64,000 bases of DNA from GCA-2401155 sp045047085 (GTDB lineage Bacteria; Pseudomonadota; Alphaproteobacteria; Rhizobiales; Rhizobiaceae), in NCBI GenBank assembly GCA_045047085.1, contig JASFYT010000042.1, positions 7,220 to 71,219 of the forward strand, read 5' to 3'. The position numbers and the translations under genes are program-made. Shown piece by piece: positions 35,281-45,171 of the stretch (its first letter is position 1; each line of letters starts with the position of its first letter). A model generated the notes under the pieces. It saw only the letters and a program-made list of their open reading frames with translations, searched no databases and was not told the DNA's origin.

Positions 35281-35341
35281 GTCATCAGTAAAATGACTTT
35301 GCGCGGGTTTTACACTGAACTTGTCAGATTGAAAACCCCGC
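35281..35341 (-). terminator. Tandem hairpins between tpiA and secG
   Basis: The stem GCGGGTTTT (35303-35311) pairs with AAAACCCCGC (35332-35341) with one bulged C and encloses CTGA-ACTTG-TCAG. Next to it GTCAT (35281-35285) pairs with ATGAC (35293-35297). On the minus strand this follows tpiA by about 55 bases and could end or process its transcript before secG. No strong T-run is visible. Confidence 0.4.
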
Positions 35342-35395
35342 ATTAAACGATAAATGGATGCTCTGATCGCTTTTTCAAGACAAACGCCCTCTGAT

Positions 35396-36166
35396 TCACC
35401 CGTCCAACTCGCATAAAGCTGTACATATGCCCAAAAAATCATCCGCTTTCAGACTAGCTCCGCCCACCAAAGCTCCGTCCACATTAGGGATAGCCATCAA
35501 TTCAGCCGCATTGGAAGGTTTAACCGAACCACCATAGAGCAAGCGCGTGGTTCGGCCTGATTTCCCAAAGTGATCAACCATGTGGTTTCGAATAAATTCA
35601 TGGGCTTCAGCCACATCCTCAACCGAAGGGACCATTCCTGTGCCAATTGCCCAGACAGGCTCATAAGCGACAACTAACATATCCAGATTAGGAACATCCG
35701 GCACACTGTTGCCCAATTGGTCCTCCAACACTTCGAGTGTTTTGCCTGATTTGCGCTGTTCTTCGGTTTCTCCGATACAAAGGATAGTCATCAATCCATT
35801 GCGTAGCCCGGCTTCAGCCTTGGATTTAACCGTTTCGTTGTTCTCATTATGATCGGCGCGACGCTCAGAATGCCCTACAATTACGGCAGATCCACCACAA
35901 TCAGCCACCATCATTGCAGAAATATCACCCGTATGAGCCCCCGCTTCATTCATATGACAATCCTGCGCGCCTATATCCACATGGGTGCCCACTACACTTA
36001 CCGCAGCCGTATAAAGCAATGTTGATGGCACACAAATCAGCATATCGAGACGATGCCGCATCGCCAGATCATACCCCTCCCCCATAGACTGTAATTCTTT
36101 AAGGGAGTTACGAAAACCGTTCATTTTCCAGTTTCCGGCGATCAGTGGTTTAATTCCGGGGGTCAT
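35396..36166 (-). CDS. tpiA: Triosephosphate isomerase
   Basis: TpiA interconverts dihydroxyacetone phosphate and glyceraldehyde 3-phosphate. The 256-residue TIM barrel has GNWKMNG with the catalytic lysine (about 11-17), AVIVGHSERR with the electrophilic histidine (about 95), the glutamate base in VVAYEPVWAIGTG (near 165) and the phosphate loop GGSVKPSNA plus DGALVGGASL. It diverges from ppiD and precedes secG on the minus strand, an order frequent in Hyphomicrobiales. Confidence 0.98.
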   Translation of the reverse strand: MTPGIKPLIAGNWKMNGFRNSLKELQSMGEGYDLAMRHRLDMLICVPSTLLYTAAVSVVGTHVDIGAQDCHMNEAGAHTGDISAMMVADCGGSAVIVGHSERRADHNENNETVKSKAEAGLRNGLMTILCIGETEEQRKSGKTLEVLEDQLGNSVPDVPNLDMLVVAYEPVWAIGTGMVPSVEDVAEAHEFIRNHMVDHFGKSGRTTRLLYGGSVKPSNAAELMAIPNVDGALVGGASLKADDFLGICTALCELDG

Positions 36167-36192
36167 TTACCTGCCTCATAGTTCCGCTAAGC

Positions 36193-36210
36193 GATCAAAT
36201 TGAATTGATC
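36193..36210. promoter_or_regulatory. Palindrome in the tpiA/ppiD divergent region
   Basis: GATCAA-ATTGAA-TTGATC is a perfect inverted repeat with a six-base spacer in the 188-base gap between the divergent tpiA and ppiD genes, 27 bases upstream of the tpiA start. It may bind a regulator of tpiA, but no known site is recognised. Confidence 0.3.
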
Positions 36211-36354
36211 ACTTGCTAGCAGAGTTGGCCGAAAATACCAATTGGATGATTTCTGCAGGCGCATCCGTTAAGCTCTATCAACAATTCTTATTGAGATTAG
36301 CGACTTTAATCGATATATCGCCCATAACAGTATTTTTAAAAGTCGGAATTCATA

Positions 36355-38241
36355 ATGTTACAAATTCTTCGTAGTTCAGTTGGTGGCTGGGTCGCCAAAA
36401 CATTCATCGGATTATTGGTACTCAGTTTTGCCGTTTGGGGCGTCTCTGGTGCCTTTGTGAACGGTGCCGCTGATTACGTCATTCAAGTGGGTGAGACCAA
36501 GGTGGGCCTACTTGATTATCGATTGACCTATGATCAACGATTAAACGCTATGTCACGCCAGCTAGGTACCCGTCTGTCACGTGAACAAGCGCGGGCTTTT
36601 CAAATCGAACAAACGGTTCTTTCTCAATTAACCTCTGGTGCCATTCTTGATGAGAGCGCCCGTAAAATGGGCCTTGGTCTTTCTGAAGACGAACTTGCAA
36701 AATTAATTGGCAATGATCCTGCTTTCCGCGATGCGGCTGGTACGTTTTCCCGCAGTCAACTCACCTTTGCCCTGCAACGCATCGGTATGCGTGAAGAAGA
36801 TTATCTCCGCAATCGCAGCGCTGTATCAATCAGGAGCCAGATTGTTGAAGGAACCGCCAACGGAGTGGAAGTACCAGAAACTTTCATTAAAGCACTTGCA
36901 ATGTATCAAAAACAAAAACGCCAGTTTGACTATGTCATTGTCGATAAGAGCGCGATTGGTGATACACCAGTTGCTACCGACAGCGATATCTCAGCCTTCT
37001 ACGCTGACAACAAGAATGATTACGTTGCGCCCGAATATAGAAAACTCAATGTCCTAAAGCTTGAAGCATCCGATATTGCTGATGAAGATTCAGTCGATGA
37101 TCAAGCTGTGAAAGATGAATATGAGGCAACCAAAGCTTCCTTCGTCGATGCTGAGAAGCGCAAGATCCAACAATTGGTACTGACTGACCCTGCCAAAGCC
37201 AAGAAAATCGTCGAACGCCTGAAAGGCGGAGAATTGTTTGAAACAATCCTCAGCGAAGAAGGAAAAAGCGAAAGCGACGTTGAATTAGGTGTGTTTGTAA
37301 AATCCGATTTACCGGATGTGGCAATTGCCGATGCAGCTTTTGCATTGGAATTGAACAAGTCCAGCGATGTGGTAACCGGAATTTTTGGCCCGGTGATATT
37401 ACGGGTTACAGAAATTATTAAGGAAAAAACTACTCCTTTTGCCGAGGTAAAAGATAAAATACGCAAAGATATGGCCCTTAAGAAAGCATCTGATGAATTA
37501 TTTGATATTCACGATCGCATCGAAGATGAACGCGCAGCAGGCGACAGCCTTGCAGATGCCGCCAAAACCCTTGGCCTGAAAATGCATTACGTGGAAATGA
37601 TTGACCGCTCTGGTCGCCTCCCCGATGGCAGCGTATACACCGACCTGCCGGCATCAGCCAAAATGCTTGACGAGGCCTTTAAAATCGACGTTGGCGTTGA
37701 AGCTGACCCGATTTCTCTGAGCGTCAACGGATTCGCCTGGTTCGAAGTTGCCAAAGTGATTAACGAACGTCAAAAGCCGCTGGACGAAGTACGTGACGCG
37801 GTTTCCACCGCATGGGTTGTTAAGACCACCAGCGACAAGATCAAAGTTCTAGCAGATACTCTGAACGAGAGAGTTTCAGCCGGAGAGAAGATTGCTGACG
37901 TGGCTACTGACCTTCTGCCAACCAGTGTTAAAGTAGATGAGAGCGCCGAACTGTTGCGAACAGACGAAAGCGACGATTTGAGCCGCGACGCTGTTCAGGC
38001 AGGGTTTGGTGTGGCAACAGGCAAATCCGTTGCTACGGCCTCCGGTGCTGATAAGTATGTAGTACTGGTAGTAAAAAACATCATTGAAAGTGGATCATCA
38101 AGCGTTGATATTGGGATGATTAATCAAATTAATTCAACGGTTTCTGATGATATTTTAAACCAAATGGTGAATAAATTACAGCAAAACGAGGCTGTAAACA
38201 TTAATCAGCAGGCAATTGAAACAGCCCTCAGCATAAACTAA
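36355..38241 (+). CDS. ppiD: Peptidyl-prolyl cis-trans isomerase (PpiD/SurA type)
   Basis: This inner-membrane-anchored periplasmic folding factor helps outer-membrane and secreted proteins after Sec export. The 628-residue protein has one N-terminal membrane helix (about 13-35, TFIGLLVLSFAVWGVSGAF), a SurA-like chaperone region (about 45-240, with GETKVGLLDYRLTYDQRLNA) and parvulin-like segments (about 260-370), then a long C-terminal part. It is the first gene of the ppiD-trpD-trpC-moaC-moeA-lexA stretch. Confidence 0.92.
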   Translation: MLQILRSSVGGWVAKTFIGLLVLSFAVWGVSGAFVNGAADYVIQVGETKVGLLDYRLTYDQRLNAMSRQLGTRLSREQARAFQIEQTVLSQLTSGAILDESARKMGLGLSEDELAKLIGNDPAFRDAAGTFSRSQLTFALQRIGMREEDYLRNRSAVSIRSQIVEGTANGVEVPETFIKALAMYQKQKRQFDYVIVDKSAIGDTPVATDSDISAFYADNKNDYVAPEYRKLNVLKLEASDIADEDSVDDQAVKDEYEATKASFVDAEKRKIQQLVLTDPAKAKKIVERLKGGELFETILSEEGKSESDVELGVFVKSDLPDVAIADAAFALELNKSSDVVTGIFGPVILRVTEIIKEKTTPFAEVKDKIRKDMALKKASDELFDIHDRIEDERAAGDSLADAAKTLGLKMHYVEMIDRSGRLPDGSVYTDLPASAKMLDEAFKIDVGVEADPISLSVNGFAWFEVAKVINERQKPLDEVRDAVSTAWVVKTTSDKIKVLADTLNERVSAGEKIADVATDLLPTSVKVDESAELLRTDESDDLSRDAVQAGFGVATGKSVATASGADKYVVLVVKNIIESGSSSVDIGMINQINSTVSDDILNQMVNKLQQNEAVNINQQAIETALSIN

Positions 38242-38272
38242 AAATTGCCTAATATCCGGGTGGGAGTATTCA

Positions 38273-39292
38273 ATGTCTGACTTGAAATCCACAATTGCCA
38301 AGGTGGCTGAGGGGAATTCTCTCAGCCGGATCGAAACCGAAACCGCCTTCGACTTATTGATGTCCGGCCAAGCAACGCCGTCGCAAATTGGCGGTCTACT
38401 GATGGCCATGCGCGTGCGCGGCGAGACCGAGGATGAGTTTGCAGGTGCAATTGATGCCATGCGCTTCAGGATGATCGGGGTCGATGCGCCAATTGATGCC
38501 ATTGATATTGTCGGTACAGGCGGAGACGACAAAGGTTCCTATAATGTTTCCACTTGTACGGCGTTGGTTGTGGCCGGTTGCGGCGTCAAAGTTGCAAAGC
38601 ACGGTAACCGCTCGCTTTCTTCACTGTCGGGCGCCGCTGAAGTATTGAAATGCCTCGGAGTTAATCTGGAACTCTCTCCCGGGCAAATTTCTGATTGCAT
38701 CGAAGAAGCTAATATCGGGTTCATGTTTGCCCCGGCACACCATCCGGCCATGCGTCATGTGGGACCGACCCGCGTAGAGCTTGGCACCAGGACAATCTTC
38801 AACCTGCTCGGTCCCATGTGCAATCCGGCAGGAGCCAAACGTCAATTACTCGGCGTTTTCTCGCCGAAATGGCTAACCATTATCACCTCAGTGTTGCGCG
38901 AACTGGGATCTGAAAAACTATGGGTTGTCCACGGTCAGGGCTTTGACGAAATCACCATTACCGGAAGCACCTATGTCAGCGAATTAGCCGATGGAGAAAT
39001 CAAAAACTTCGAAGTAAGCCCGAAAGATTTTGGCCTCTCTGTGCAATCAGAAGAAGATATCGTTGGCGGAGAACCGGAATACAATGCCAAAGCGCTCCGC
39101 CGGGTGCTGGAAGGTGAAGTCAGTGCCTACCATGACATGGTGCTAATGAATGCCGCAGCCTCTCTATTGGTAGCCGACAAGGTTTCCAACCTGCAGGATG
39201 GCGTGGCCATGGCGCGAGAATCAATTACTGGCGGCGGAGCCATCGCGAGCCTCGACAAACTGGTGAGCATCTCCAATCAGGGCGTTGCCTGA
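38273..39292 (+). CDS. trpD: Anthranilate phosphoribosyltransferase
   Basis: TrpD joins anthranilate to phosphoribosyl pyrophosphate in the second step of tryptophan synthesis. The 339-residue protein shows the PRPP-binding GTGGDDKGSYNVST (about 82-95), KHGNRSLSSLSGAAEVL (near 107), HHPAMRHVGPTR and RTIFNLLGPMCNPA, and later HGQGFDEI. trpC begins two bases after its stop. The genes for the other tryptophan enzymes are not in the window. Confidence 0.97.
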   Translation: MSDLKSTIAKVAEGNSLSRIETETAFDLLMSGQATPSQIGGLLMAMRVRGETEDEFAGAIDAMRFRMIGVDAPIDAIDIVGTGGDDKGSYNVSTCTALVVAGCGVKVAKHGNRSLSSLSGAAEVLKCLGVNLELSPGQISDCIEEANIGFMFAPAHHPAMRHVGPTRVELGTRTIFNLLGPMCNPAGAKRQLLGVFSPKWLTIITSVLRELGSEKLWVVHGQGFDEITITGSTYVSELADGEIKNFEVSPKDFGLSVQSEEDIVGGEPEYNAKALRRVLEGEVSAYHDMVLMNAAASLLVADKVSNLQDGVAMARESITGGGAIASLDKLVSISNQGVA

Positions 39293-39293
39293 T

Positions 39294-40106
39294 ATGTCAG
39301 ATATTCTCAAAAAAATAGAAGCCTATAAACGTGAAGAAATCGCGGCCGCAAAACTTGTGCTGTCTCAGGATGATTTAAATGCGAAACTAGGCGAGGTGGA
39401 GGCTCCTCGCGGTTTCCTGAAAGCCATCCAGACAAAAATCGCCAATGGCAAATACGGATTGATCGCTGAAATCAAAAAAGCCAGCCCTTCCAAAGGCCTC
39501 ATTCGCGAAGATTTTCATCCAGCCAACCTTGCAAAAGCTTATGAATTAGGCGGCGCAGCATGTTTGTCGGTCCTAACCGACACCCCAAGTTTCCAAGGCG
39601 CGCCGGAGTTCTTGGTAGAAGCCCGTGCCAACACAAATCTTCCCTGCCTGCGCAAGGATTTCCTCTTTGAGCCTTATCAAGTCTATGAAGCACGAAGCTG
39701 GGGTGCTGATTGCATATTGATAATCATGGCGAGCGTCATCGATGATGAGGCCAAGGCGCTGGAAGACACCGCTTTTGAACTCGGTATGGACGTATTGGTA
39801 GAAGTGCACAGCGAGAATGAACTCGAACGCGCCCTCTCCCATCTAAAATCACCCATGCTCGGCATCAACAACCGCAATCTCAACACCTTCGAAACGGACC
39901 TCGCAACCAGTGAACGTCTGGCAAAGCTTGTTCCCAACGATAAGCTTTTGGTTGGCGAAAGCGGCATGTTTACCCCCGACGACCTTGCCCGCATGGCCCA
40001 AAGCGGCATTAGAGCCTTCCTGATCGGCGAAAGCCTGATGCGACAGGACGATGTAGCTAAAGCCACCGCTGACCTTCTGGCGACCCCCTTAGAGGCAGTT
40101 TCATGA
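39294..40106 (+). CDS. trpC: Indole-3-glycerol phosphate synthase
   Basis: TrpC closes the indole ring in tryptophan synthesis. The ATG at 39294 lies directly behind trpD. The 270-residue TIM barrel has EIKKASPSKGLIREDF (near 55) with the catalytic lysine, LSVLTDTPSFQGAPEFL, CLRKDFLFEPYQVYEARSWG with the second lysine, GINNRNLNTFETDL and VGESGMF. Unlike in E. coli it is not fused to TrpF. Its stop overlaps the ATG of moaC by four bases. Confidence 0.97.
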   Translation: MSDILKKIEAYKREEIAAAKLVLSQDDLNAKLGEVEAPRGFLKAIQTKIANGKYGLIAEIKKASPSKGLIREDFHPANLAKAYELGGAACLSVLTDTPSFQGAPEFLVEARANTNLPCLRKDFLFEPYQVYEARSWGADCILIIMASVIDDEAKALEDTAFELGMDVLVEVHSENELERALSHLKSPMLGINNRNLNTFETDLATSERLAKLVPNDKLLVGESGMFTPDDLARMAQSGIRAFLIGESLMRQDDVAKATADLLATPLEAVS

Positions 40107-40582
40107 CCAAACTCAGCCATATCGACGCCAAAGGCGAAGCCCATATGGTGGATGTGGGCAACAAGGACGTAACCAACCGCGAAGCAGTCGTTACCGGCAA
40201 TATTTCCATGTTGCCCGAAACACTTGCGATGATCCTTGAGGGCAATGCCAAGAAAGGCGATGTGCTCGGTACTGCCAGAATTGCCGGCATCATGGCTGCC
40301 AAGAAAACCTCGGACCTGATCCCGCTTTGCCACCCGCTGGCCCTTACAAAAGTAACGGTCGACATAGAGCCGGATGAAGCTCTCCCCGGCTTTCAAATCC
40401 GCGCCACAGCCAAAGTAAACGGCCAGACCGGCGTGGAAATGGAAGCCCTCACCGCCTGCAGTGTCACCTGTATGACAATCTATGATATGGCCAAAGCAGT
40501 TGATCGCGGCATGGTGATTTCAGATATCAAACTGATTGAAAAATCAGGCGGAAAATCTGGCACTTGGAAAGTCGACGGGTAA
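40103..40582 (+). CDS. moaC: Cyclic pyranopterin monophosphate synthase
   Basis: MoaC forms cyclic pyranopterin monophosphate in molybdenum cofactor synthesis. The 159-residue protein includes MVDVGNKDVTNREAVV, KKGDVLGTARIAGIMAAKKT, LIPLCHPLALTKVTVD (the active-site stretch) and the GVEMEALTACSVTCMTIYDM segment with MAKAVDRGM. The start overlaps the trpC stop and moeA follows after one base, so tryptophan and molybdopterin genes are coupled, an order known in Hyphomicrobiales. Confidence 0.97.
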   Translation: MTKLSHIDAKGEAHMVDVGNKDVTNREAVVTGNISMLPETLAMILEGNAKKGDVLGTARIAGIMAAKKTSDLIPLCHPLALTKVTVDIEPDEALPGFQIRATAKVNGQTGVEMEALTACSVTCMTIYDMAKAVDRGMVISDIKLIEKSGGKSGTWKVDG

Positions 40583-40583
40583 T

Positions 40584-41831
40584 ATGCCCCACCCCAATTT
40601 TCGCGATGATCTTGTGCCCGCCGATGAAGCCTTGGCGATGGTGCTTTCAAATGCCGTCCCAACCGCTACCGAAACCCTCGCTCTCAAAGACGCGTCTAAC
40701 CGCATTCTTGCCAAAGATTTAATATCCAGGCGCACCCAACCTCCATTTGATGCTTCAGCCATGGATGGGTATGCAGCTCGTGCAACCGACCTCGCATCAA
40801 CGCCGGTTACGTTAAAAGTCATTGGAGAATCCGCTGCTGGTCACCCATTCAATGGTTCGGTTTCGGCTGGTGAAACAGTTCGCACTTTCACCGGCGCGAT
40901 TATTCCAGACGGTGCAGATACCATCATCATTCAGGAAAACACCACCACAGAACCCGGCAAAGTTACAGTCCTCACAGGAGCACCGGAAGGTAAATTCATC
41001 CGCCGCGCGGGGTTAGATTTTACCACTGGTGATAGATTGTTGAACAAAGGCGATGTACTGGATGCCCCGCGCCTCTCACTAGCTGCATCAATGAATTATC
41101 CGAACGTAAACGTCTATCGCAAACCGCTGGTTGCCCTGCTCACAACTGGCGATGAACTTGTGCTGCCGGGCAATGAACTAAAACCCGGCCAAATCATCGC
41201 CTCTAATGTTTTCGGCCTCATAGCACTGGTACATGAAAACGGCGGCGAAGTGCTTGATTTAGGCATTGTCACCGATACGATGGAGGCTCTCCAAACAGCC
41301 ATTGATACGGCCCTTTCAAAAGGCGCTGATATCATCGTCACAACCGGCGGCGCTTCGGTGGGCGATCATGATCTTGTGAAGCCAGCAATGGAAAACGCGG
41401 GTTTCCAATTTGAATTTCATAAACTGGCCATGCGCCCGGGCAAACCGCTGCTCTTTGCTAAGCGTAAATCCGATGGCCATACCTGCCGCTTGGTCGGACT
41501 GGCAGGAAATCCCGTCTCAAGTCTTGTCGCCGGCCCGGTATTCCTGCGCCCCCTCATCCGCTCGCTCGCGGGCTTCCCCCTCGATACAATTGAACCCATA
41601 TCCGCAATGCTTGGAACCGAACTCCCGGAAAATGATGAGCGCATGGAATTCATGCGTGCGACGGCCAAAGTAAATGATGATGGCACCATCATCGCCACCC
41701 CGTTTTCCAAACAAGACAGCTCAATGCTGGCCAACCTGGCCGCCGCCAATTGCCTGCTCATTCGCCCTATTCGAGCGAAGTCAGCAAAGCCCGGCGATTC
41801 CTGCCAAATCGTACCATTGCGCGCCTTCTAG
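40584..41831 (+). CDS. moeA: Molybdopterin molybdenumtransferase MoeA
   Basis: MoeA inserts molybdate into adenylylated molybdopterin. The ATG at 40584 lies one base behind moaC. The 415-residue protein has the N-terminal opening with DALA-like PADEALAMVLSNAVP, PPFDASAMDGYA (near 49), RTFTGAIIPDGADTII, RRAGLDFTTGDRLL, the MoCF domain signature VVALLTTGDEL-like ALLTTGDELVLPG (near 195), ITTGGASVGDHD-like VTTGGASVGDHD, and LAGNPVSSLV. It is followed by 127 bases containing the lexA control region. Confidence 0.97.
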   Translation: MPHPNFRDDLVPADEALAMVLSNAVPTATETLALKDASNRILAKDLISRRTQPPFDASAMDGYAARATDLASTPVTLKVIGESAAGHPFNGSVSAGETVRTFTGAIIPDGADTIIIQENTTTEPGKVTVLTGAPEGKFIRRAGLDFTTGDRLLNKGDVLDAPRLSLAASMNYPNVNVYRKPLVALLTTGDELVLPGNELKPGQIIASNVFGLIALVHENGGEVLDLGIVTDTMEALQTAIDTALSKGADIIVTTGGASVGDHDLVKPAMENAGFQFEFHKLAMRPGKPLLFAKRKSDGHTCRLVGLAGNPVSSLVAGPVFLRPLIRSLAGFPLDTIEPISAMLGTELPENDERMEFMRATAKVNDDGTIIATPFSKQDSSMLANLAAANCLLIRPIRAKSAKPGDSCQIVPLRAF

Positions 41832-41858
41832 AATTTTAACCGGATATTCAGACTTGCG

Positions 41859-41873
41859 GAACATTAATAGAAC
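41859..41873. promoter_or_regulatory. LexA (SOS) box upstream of lexA
   Basis: GAAC-ATTAATA-GAAC is the reverse complement of GTTC-N7-GTTC, the direct-repeat LexA box of alphaproteobacteria. It lies 86 bases before the lexA start. The second half-site also starts an inverted repeat GAACAT (41870-41875) / ATGTTC (41882-41887). It should allow LexA to repress its own gene. Confidence 0.8.
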
Positions 41874-41958
41874 ATGTAAAGATGTTCGTGATTTGTTTCG
41901 CTTGATTCTCAGGTTTGATGCCTGTTTGTTCTTGCGCAGAAACTGAAAAGAGACAGCA

Positions 41959-42741
41959 ATGCTGACCAGAAAACAACAAAACCTTCTGATCTTCATCCAT
42001 GAAAGATTACAGGAAGAAGGTATTCCGCCTTCCTTTGACGAGATGAAAGACGCACTGGAACTAAAATCCAAATCAGGCATTCACCGGTTGATCACAGCGC
42101 TGGAAGAGCGCGGTTTTATCCGCCGCCTGCCAAACCGCGCCCGTGCACTGGAAGTGCTGAAATTGCCCGATGCCTATCTAGCTGGGAGAACGGCGGGAGT
42201 AACTTCTGCTGTACCAAATACATCTGCGACTGCAGATAACAGTAATGTCCATCAGTTTCCCGGCATACAACAAAAATCGCCACAACCTTCGAGCCCATCA
42301 ATTTCAAACCATGCCACTTCTAGCAATGTTTCTGTGGCCAACGATGATGAGGCCTTCGGCTTTTCTATTCCGGTCATGGGCCGCATTGCTGCTGGTGTAC
42401 CAATCGCGGCAATTCAGGATAACACTCATAATATCACCGTCCCACCTGACATGATCGGAAGTGGTGACTATTTTGCACTGGAAGTTCAGGGCGAATCAAT
42501 GATTGAAGCTGGTATCTTCGATGGTGACATAGTCGTGATCAGAGAAGCACCTTCTGCAATTGCTGGAGATATTGTTGTTGCGCTGATCGATGATGAAGAA
42601 GCCACGTTGAAAACCTTTCGCCGTGAAGGAAGTTCAATCGCTTTGGAGGCCGCAAACCCGGCATACGAAACCCGCATCCTTAGCCCCGAACGGGTAAAGG
42701 TACAGGGCAAGCTTGTTGGCTTGATACGCCGCTATCACTAA
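41959..42741 (+). CDS. lexA: LexA repressor
   Basis: LexA represses DNA damage genes until RecA filaments trigger its self-cleavage. The 260-residue protein has the N-terminal winged helix (MLTRKQQNLLIFIHERLQEE, GIPPSFDEMKDALELKSKSG), a long linker (about 75-132) rich in Ser, Pro and Asn, and the S24 domain with cleavage site A145-G146 in RIAAGVP, nucleophile S180 in GESM and general base K218 in EATLKTF. The linker is longer than in E. coli LexA, as usual in alphaproteobacteria. An SOS box lies upstream. Confidence 0.98.
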   Translation: MLTRKQQNLLIFIHERLQEEGIPPSFDEMKDALELKSKSGIHRLITALEERGFIRRLPNRARALEVLKLPDAYLAGRTAGVTSAVPNTSATADNSNVHQFPGIQQKSPQPSSPSISNHATSSNVSVANDDEAFGFSIPVMGRIAAGVPIAAIQDNTHNITVPPDMIGSGDYFALEVQGESMIEAGIFDGDIVVIREAPSAIAGDIVVALIDDEEATLKTFRREGSSIALEAANPAYETRILSPERVKVQGKLVGLIRRYH

Positions 42742-42758
42742 TTACTATTCGGGCGGGT

Positions 42759-45110
42759 TCAGAGTTTTTCCGGCACCCACCTGTTCCATGGTCTGGACAT
42801 ATCAGGTAGCGCCCGTTTAATCCGATATTGCTTTGAATTGGCATCACCATCTGTGAAATGGATTGTGTGGGTTCCAAATTGTTCAAAGTCGTGGCGCTTT
42901 AAGATCAGACCGGGTGTCCTTGACCGACAATTAACCCACCAAAGACGCGGCGCGATCAAGATATCAGCATTCTCGCAGGCTGGTTTCAACATAGCTGGCT
43001 TATAGACCACATAAAGCTTCGCCCCGTTCTTCAATAGTTTGATACATTGATCCTTGTTGCATTCAGGGTTTTTCGAGGCCTTTTTGCTATCCACAAATAC
43101 CGGCCACGCCTTCTTCCATATATCGGTAATGAATTTATTACGTCTGGGATAAAGCAGTTCGAGACTGCCCTCACCATTCATGACAGCAATGGCCCTGCCA
43201 GTTTCAGCAACAATAATATCAGGAGGCCGCGGTGAACCTGAAAGAAATGGGATCGCCATAAGCGATACCAGCCCGAACAATCTCAATTGAGTTTTCAATA
43301 AGGTCAACATCAGCAGAGAGGCAATTCCCAAAGCCAGAAAACCTGTAGGCAACATACCGGTTACACCTGGCACTCCAAAACTGTTAATCCAGTCAGATAC
43401 ATCAACCACCCAGTAAATCGCGGTGGCAAGCGGTGTAAGCACCAATCCTTCCAGCCCGTATGGCATTAGCAAAATGGAAAACAATGCCAGCGGCATGACA
43501 GCCAGAGAAACAATTGGTAAAGCACCAAGGTTGGCAAACAGCCCCATCGGTGCCACCTGATGAAAATGATAAGCAGCAAACAAAGCCGTTGCACCTCCAG
43601 CTATCAGGCTTGAGAAACCTAAGCCTGCAACATAGCTCCCAAGTGACCCAACCAAAGATATGGTTCTAGAGTTGGCGGTATAGTTTTTTGGCCGCCGTTC
43701 GCGCCACTTTCGCAGAGCCTCATAAGACGCCACTAACGCCGATACCGCAGCAAACGACATCTGAAACCCCGGTGAAAGTAAACTGTCCGGTGCCAATGCC
43801 AAAATTAATAGAGCAGCAATCGCCACACTTCGCATCGTGATTGCGCGCCGGTCCATCAGCGTTGATAGCAACATGACGCTGATCATGATCCATGCCCGTT
43901 GGGTGGCAATACTAGCTCCCGATATCGTCAAATAGGACGATGCCGCAACAAATCCCGCAAACGCCGCCCATTTATGCGCAGGATAGCGCAGTACCAGAAA
44001 TGGAATTAACGCCAAAACTGCCCGCACCAGCCAAACAATCGTCAGCGTCACCAGCGCCATATGCAATCCGGATATTGCTAAAATATGTGCCAGACCAGAT
44101 TTACGTAAACTATCCTGTGTTTTCTTATCCAGCCCCGAACGATTGCCCGTAATCAGCGCGACGGCAATATCTCCCGCTTCACCCGGCATAGCCCGGTGCA
44201 GCCGTTTTTCAATACTGCTGCGTACCTGGTTAATCTCAAGTGAAATCTCGTCACTAAAGGTCAGGTTGACGGAAATATCCATAAGTTTGGGTTTCCCCAT
44301 GAAAAAACCCGTTCCGCCAATTTCTTTAAACCAAGCATAAAAAGAAAAATCATATCCCCCCGGATAGGCCGGGCCGGAAAATGGATAAATTCTGGCAAGG
44401 CCCGATATCACCTGACCGGGCAAAACGGGTCCATGTTTTGACGCTGCTGACAGACGGATTTTCCGTGGCAGGTTTATAGTTTCGATCTCTTCTGCCTCAA
44501 TAGGACGGATCAAATAGCGTGGCGCCCCACGGCTGTTTTTTGAAACAGATAAAACCAAACCTGATATCTTGGTGGTGATTTGGCGTTCGATAATTGGTGC
44601 CGATACAGATAAAACGCGAATTTTACTCATAGCCATGCCGCAAAACATCATAGCTAAGGCCATCAGAATAAAGAAACTTCTACCATGCAATTTTTGCCGC
44701 CACACCAGCACCAAAAAGAATGCCGCACTCATGACCAGAGCCAATAACATCGGCTCAGTAAATGCTTTGAAATAGATAAAAACCCCTGTCCCAAAAAACA
44801 CCGGGAGCCAATTGAATAGTGTTCGTTGATCCCCCTCCTTCAGCATCATATTATGCAGAGTTGCCGCACCATTGAGATAATACTGGGAAACTCTATAATT
44901 GAGGGTCACGAACCATTTTGGATGTTGTCCGAACAATGCACCAAAAGTCTTTTTAATGGGTAAGGGTTCTGGAAATACAGGGCGCAGACGATCATCCGGC
45001 AAGGTGTCTTGCCGGGTAACTCCCTCGCTCTTACCTGTCCCTGCGTTCTCGGTTTCCTCGCCCAACTGCGTGACCCCTTGCCTCCTGAGAGGGGTATGGT
45101 ACATCAACAT
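42759..45110 (-). CDS. comEC: ComEC/Rec2-like competence membrane protein
   Basis: The 783-residue membrane protein has an N-terminal membrane region and soluble DUF4131-like part (about 100-290), then the competence-domain channel (about 310-610, starting GDIAVALITGNRSGLDKKTQ and LAISGLHMALVT). The C-terminal part (about 650-783) is a short remnant without the metal-binding HxHxDH of complete ComEC metallo-beta-lactamase domains. Such forms are frequent in Hyphomicrobiales. It should carry single-stranded DNA across the inner membrane, but natural transformation is not shown here. It converges on lexA and diverges from gltX. Confidence 0.9.
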   Translation of the reverse strand: MLMYHTPLRRQGVTQLGEETENAGTGKSEGVTRQDTLPDDRLRPVFPEPLPIKKTFGALFGQHPKWFVTLNYRVSQYYLNGAATLHNMMLKEGDQRTLFNWLPVFFGTGVFIYFKAFTEPMLLALVMSAAFFLVLVWRQKLHGRSFFILMALAMMFCGMAMSKIRVLSVSAPIIERQITTKISGLVLSVSKNSRGAPRYLIRPIEAEEIETINLPRKIRLSAASKHGPVLPGQVISGLARIYPFSGPAYPGGYDFSFYAWFKEIGGTGFFMGKPKLMDISVNLTFSDEISLEINQVRSSIEKRLHRAMPGEAGDIAVALITGNRSGLDKKTQDSLRKSGLAHILAISGLHMALVTLTIVWLVRAVLALIPFLVLRYPAHKWAAFAGFVAASSYLTISGASIATQRAWIMISVMLLSTLMDRRAITMRSVAIAALLILALAPDSLLSPGFQMSFAAVSALVASYEALRKWRERRPKNYTANSRTISLVGSLGSYVAGLGFSSLIAGGATALFAAYHFHQVAPMGLFANLGALPIVSLAVMPLALFSILLMPYGLEGLVLTPLATAIYWVVDVSDWINSFGVPGVTGMLPTGFLALGIASLLMLTLLKTQLRLFGLVSLMAIPFLSGSPRPPDIIVAETGRAIAVMNGEGSLELLYPRRNKFITDIWKKAWPVFVDSKKASKNPECNKDQCIKLLKNGAKLYVVYKPAMLKPACENADILIAPRLWWVNCRSRTPGLILKRHDFEQFGTHTIHFTDGDANSKQYRIKRALPDMSRPWNRWVPEKL

Positions 45111-45171
45111 TCTAGATTAAACCAATTCCCTTTGATTACCCCGATCAGAGGCCCAAACAGGTCATCCAATA

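Noticed and set aside
39683..40396. 237-codon minus-strand frame over trpC and moaC
   Set aside because: Shadow of conserved genes on the other strand; composition is typical of an antisense frame.
42759..43300. Degenerate C-terminus of comEC as a broken gene
   Set aside because: Shortened ComEC proteins without an active metallo-beta-lactamase domain are usual in Hyphomicrobiales, so this is not a recent truncation.
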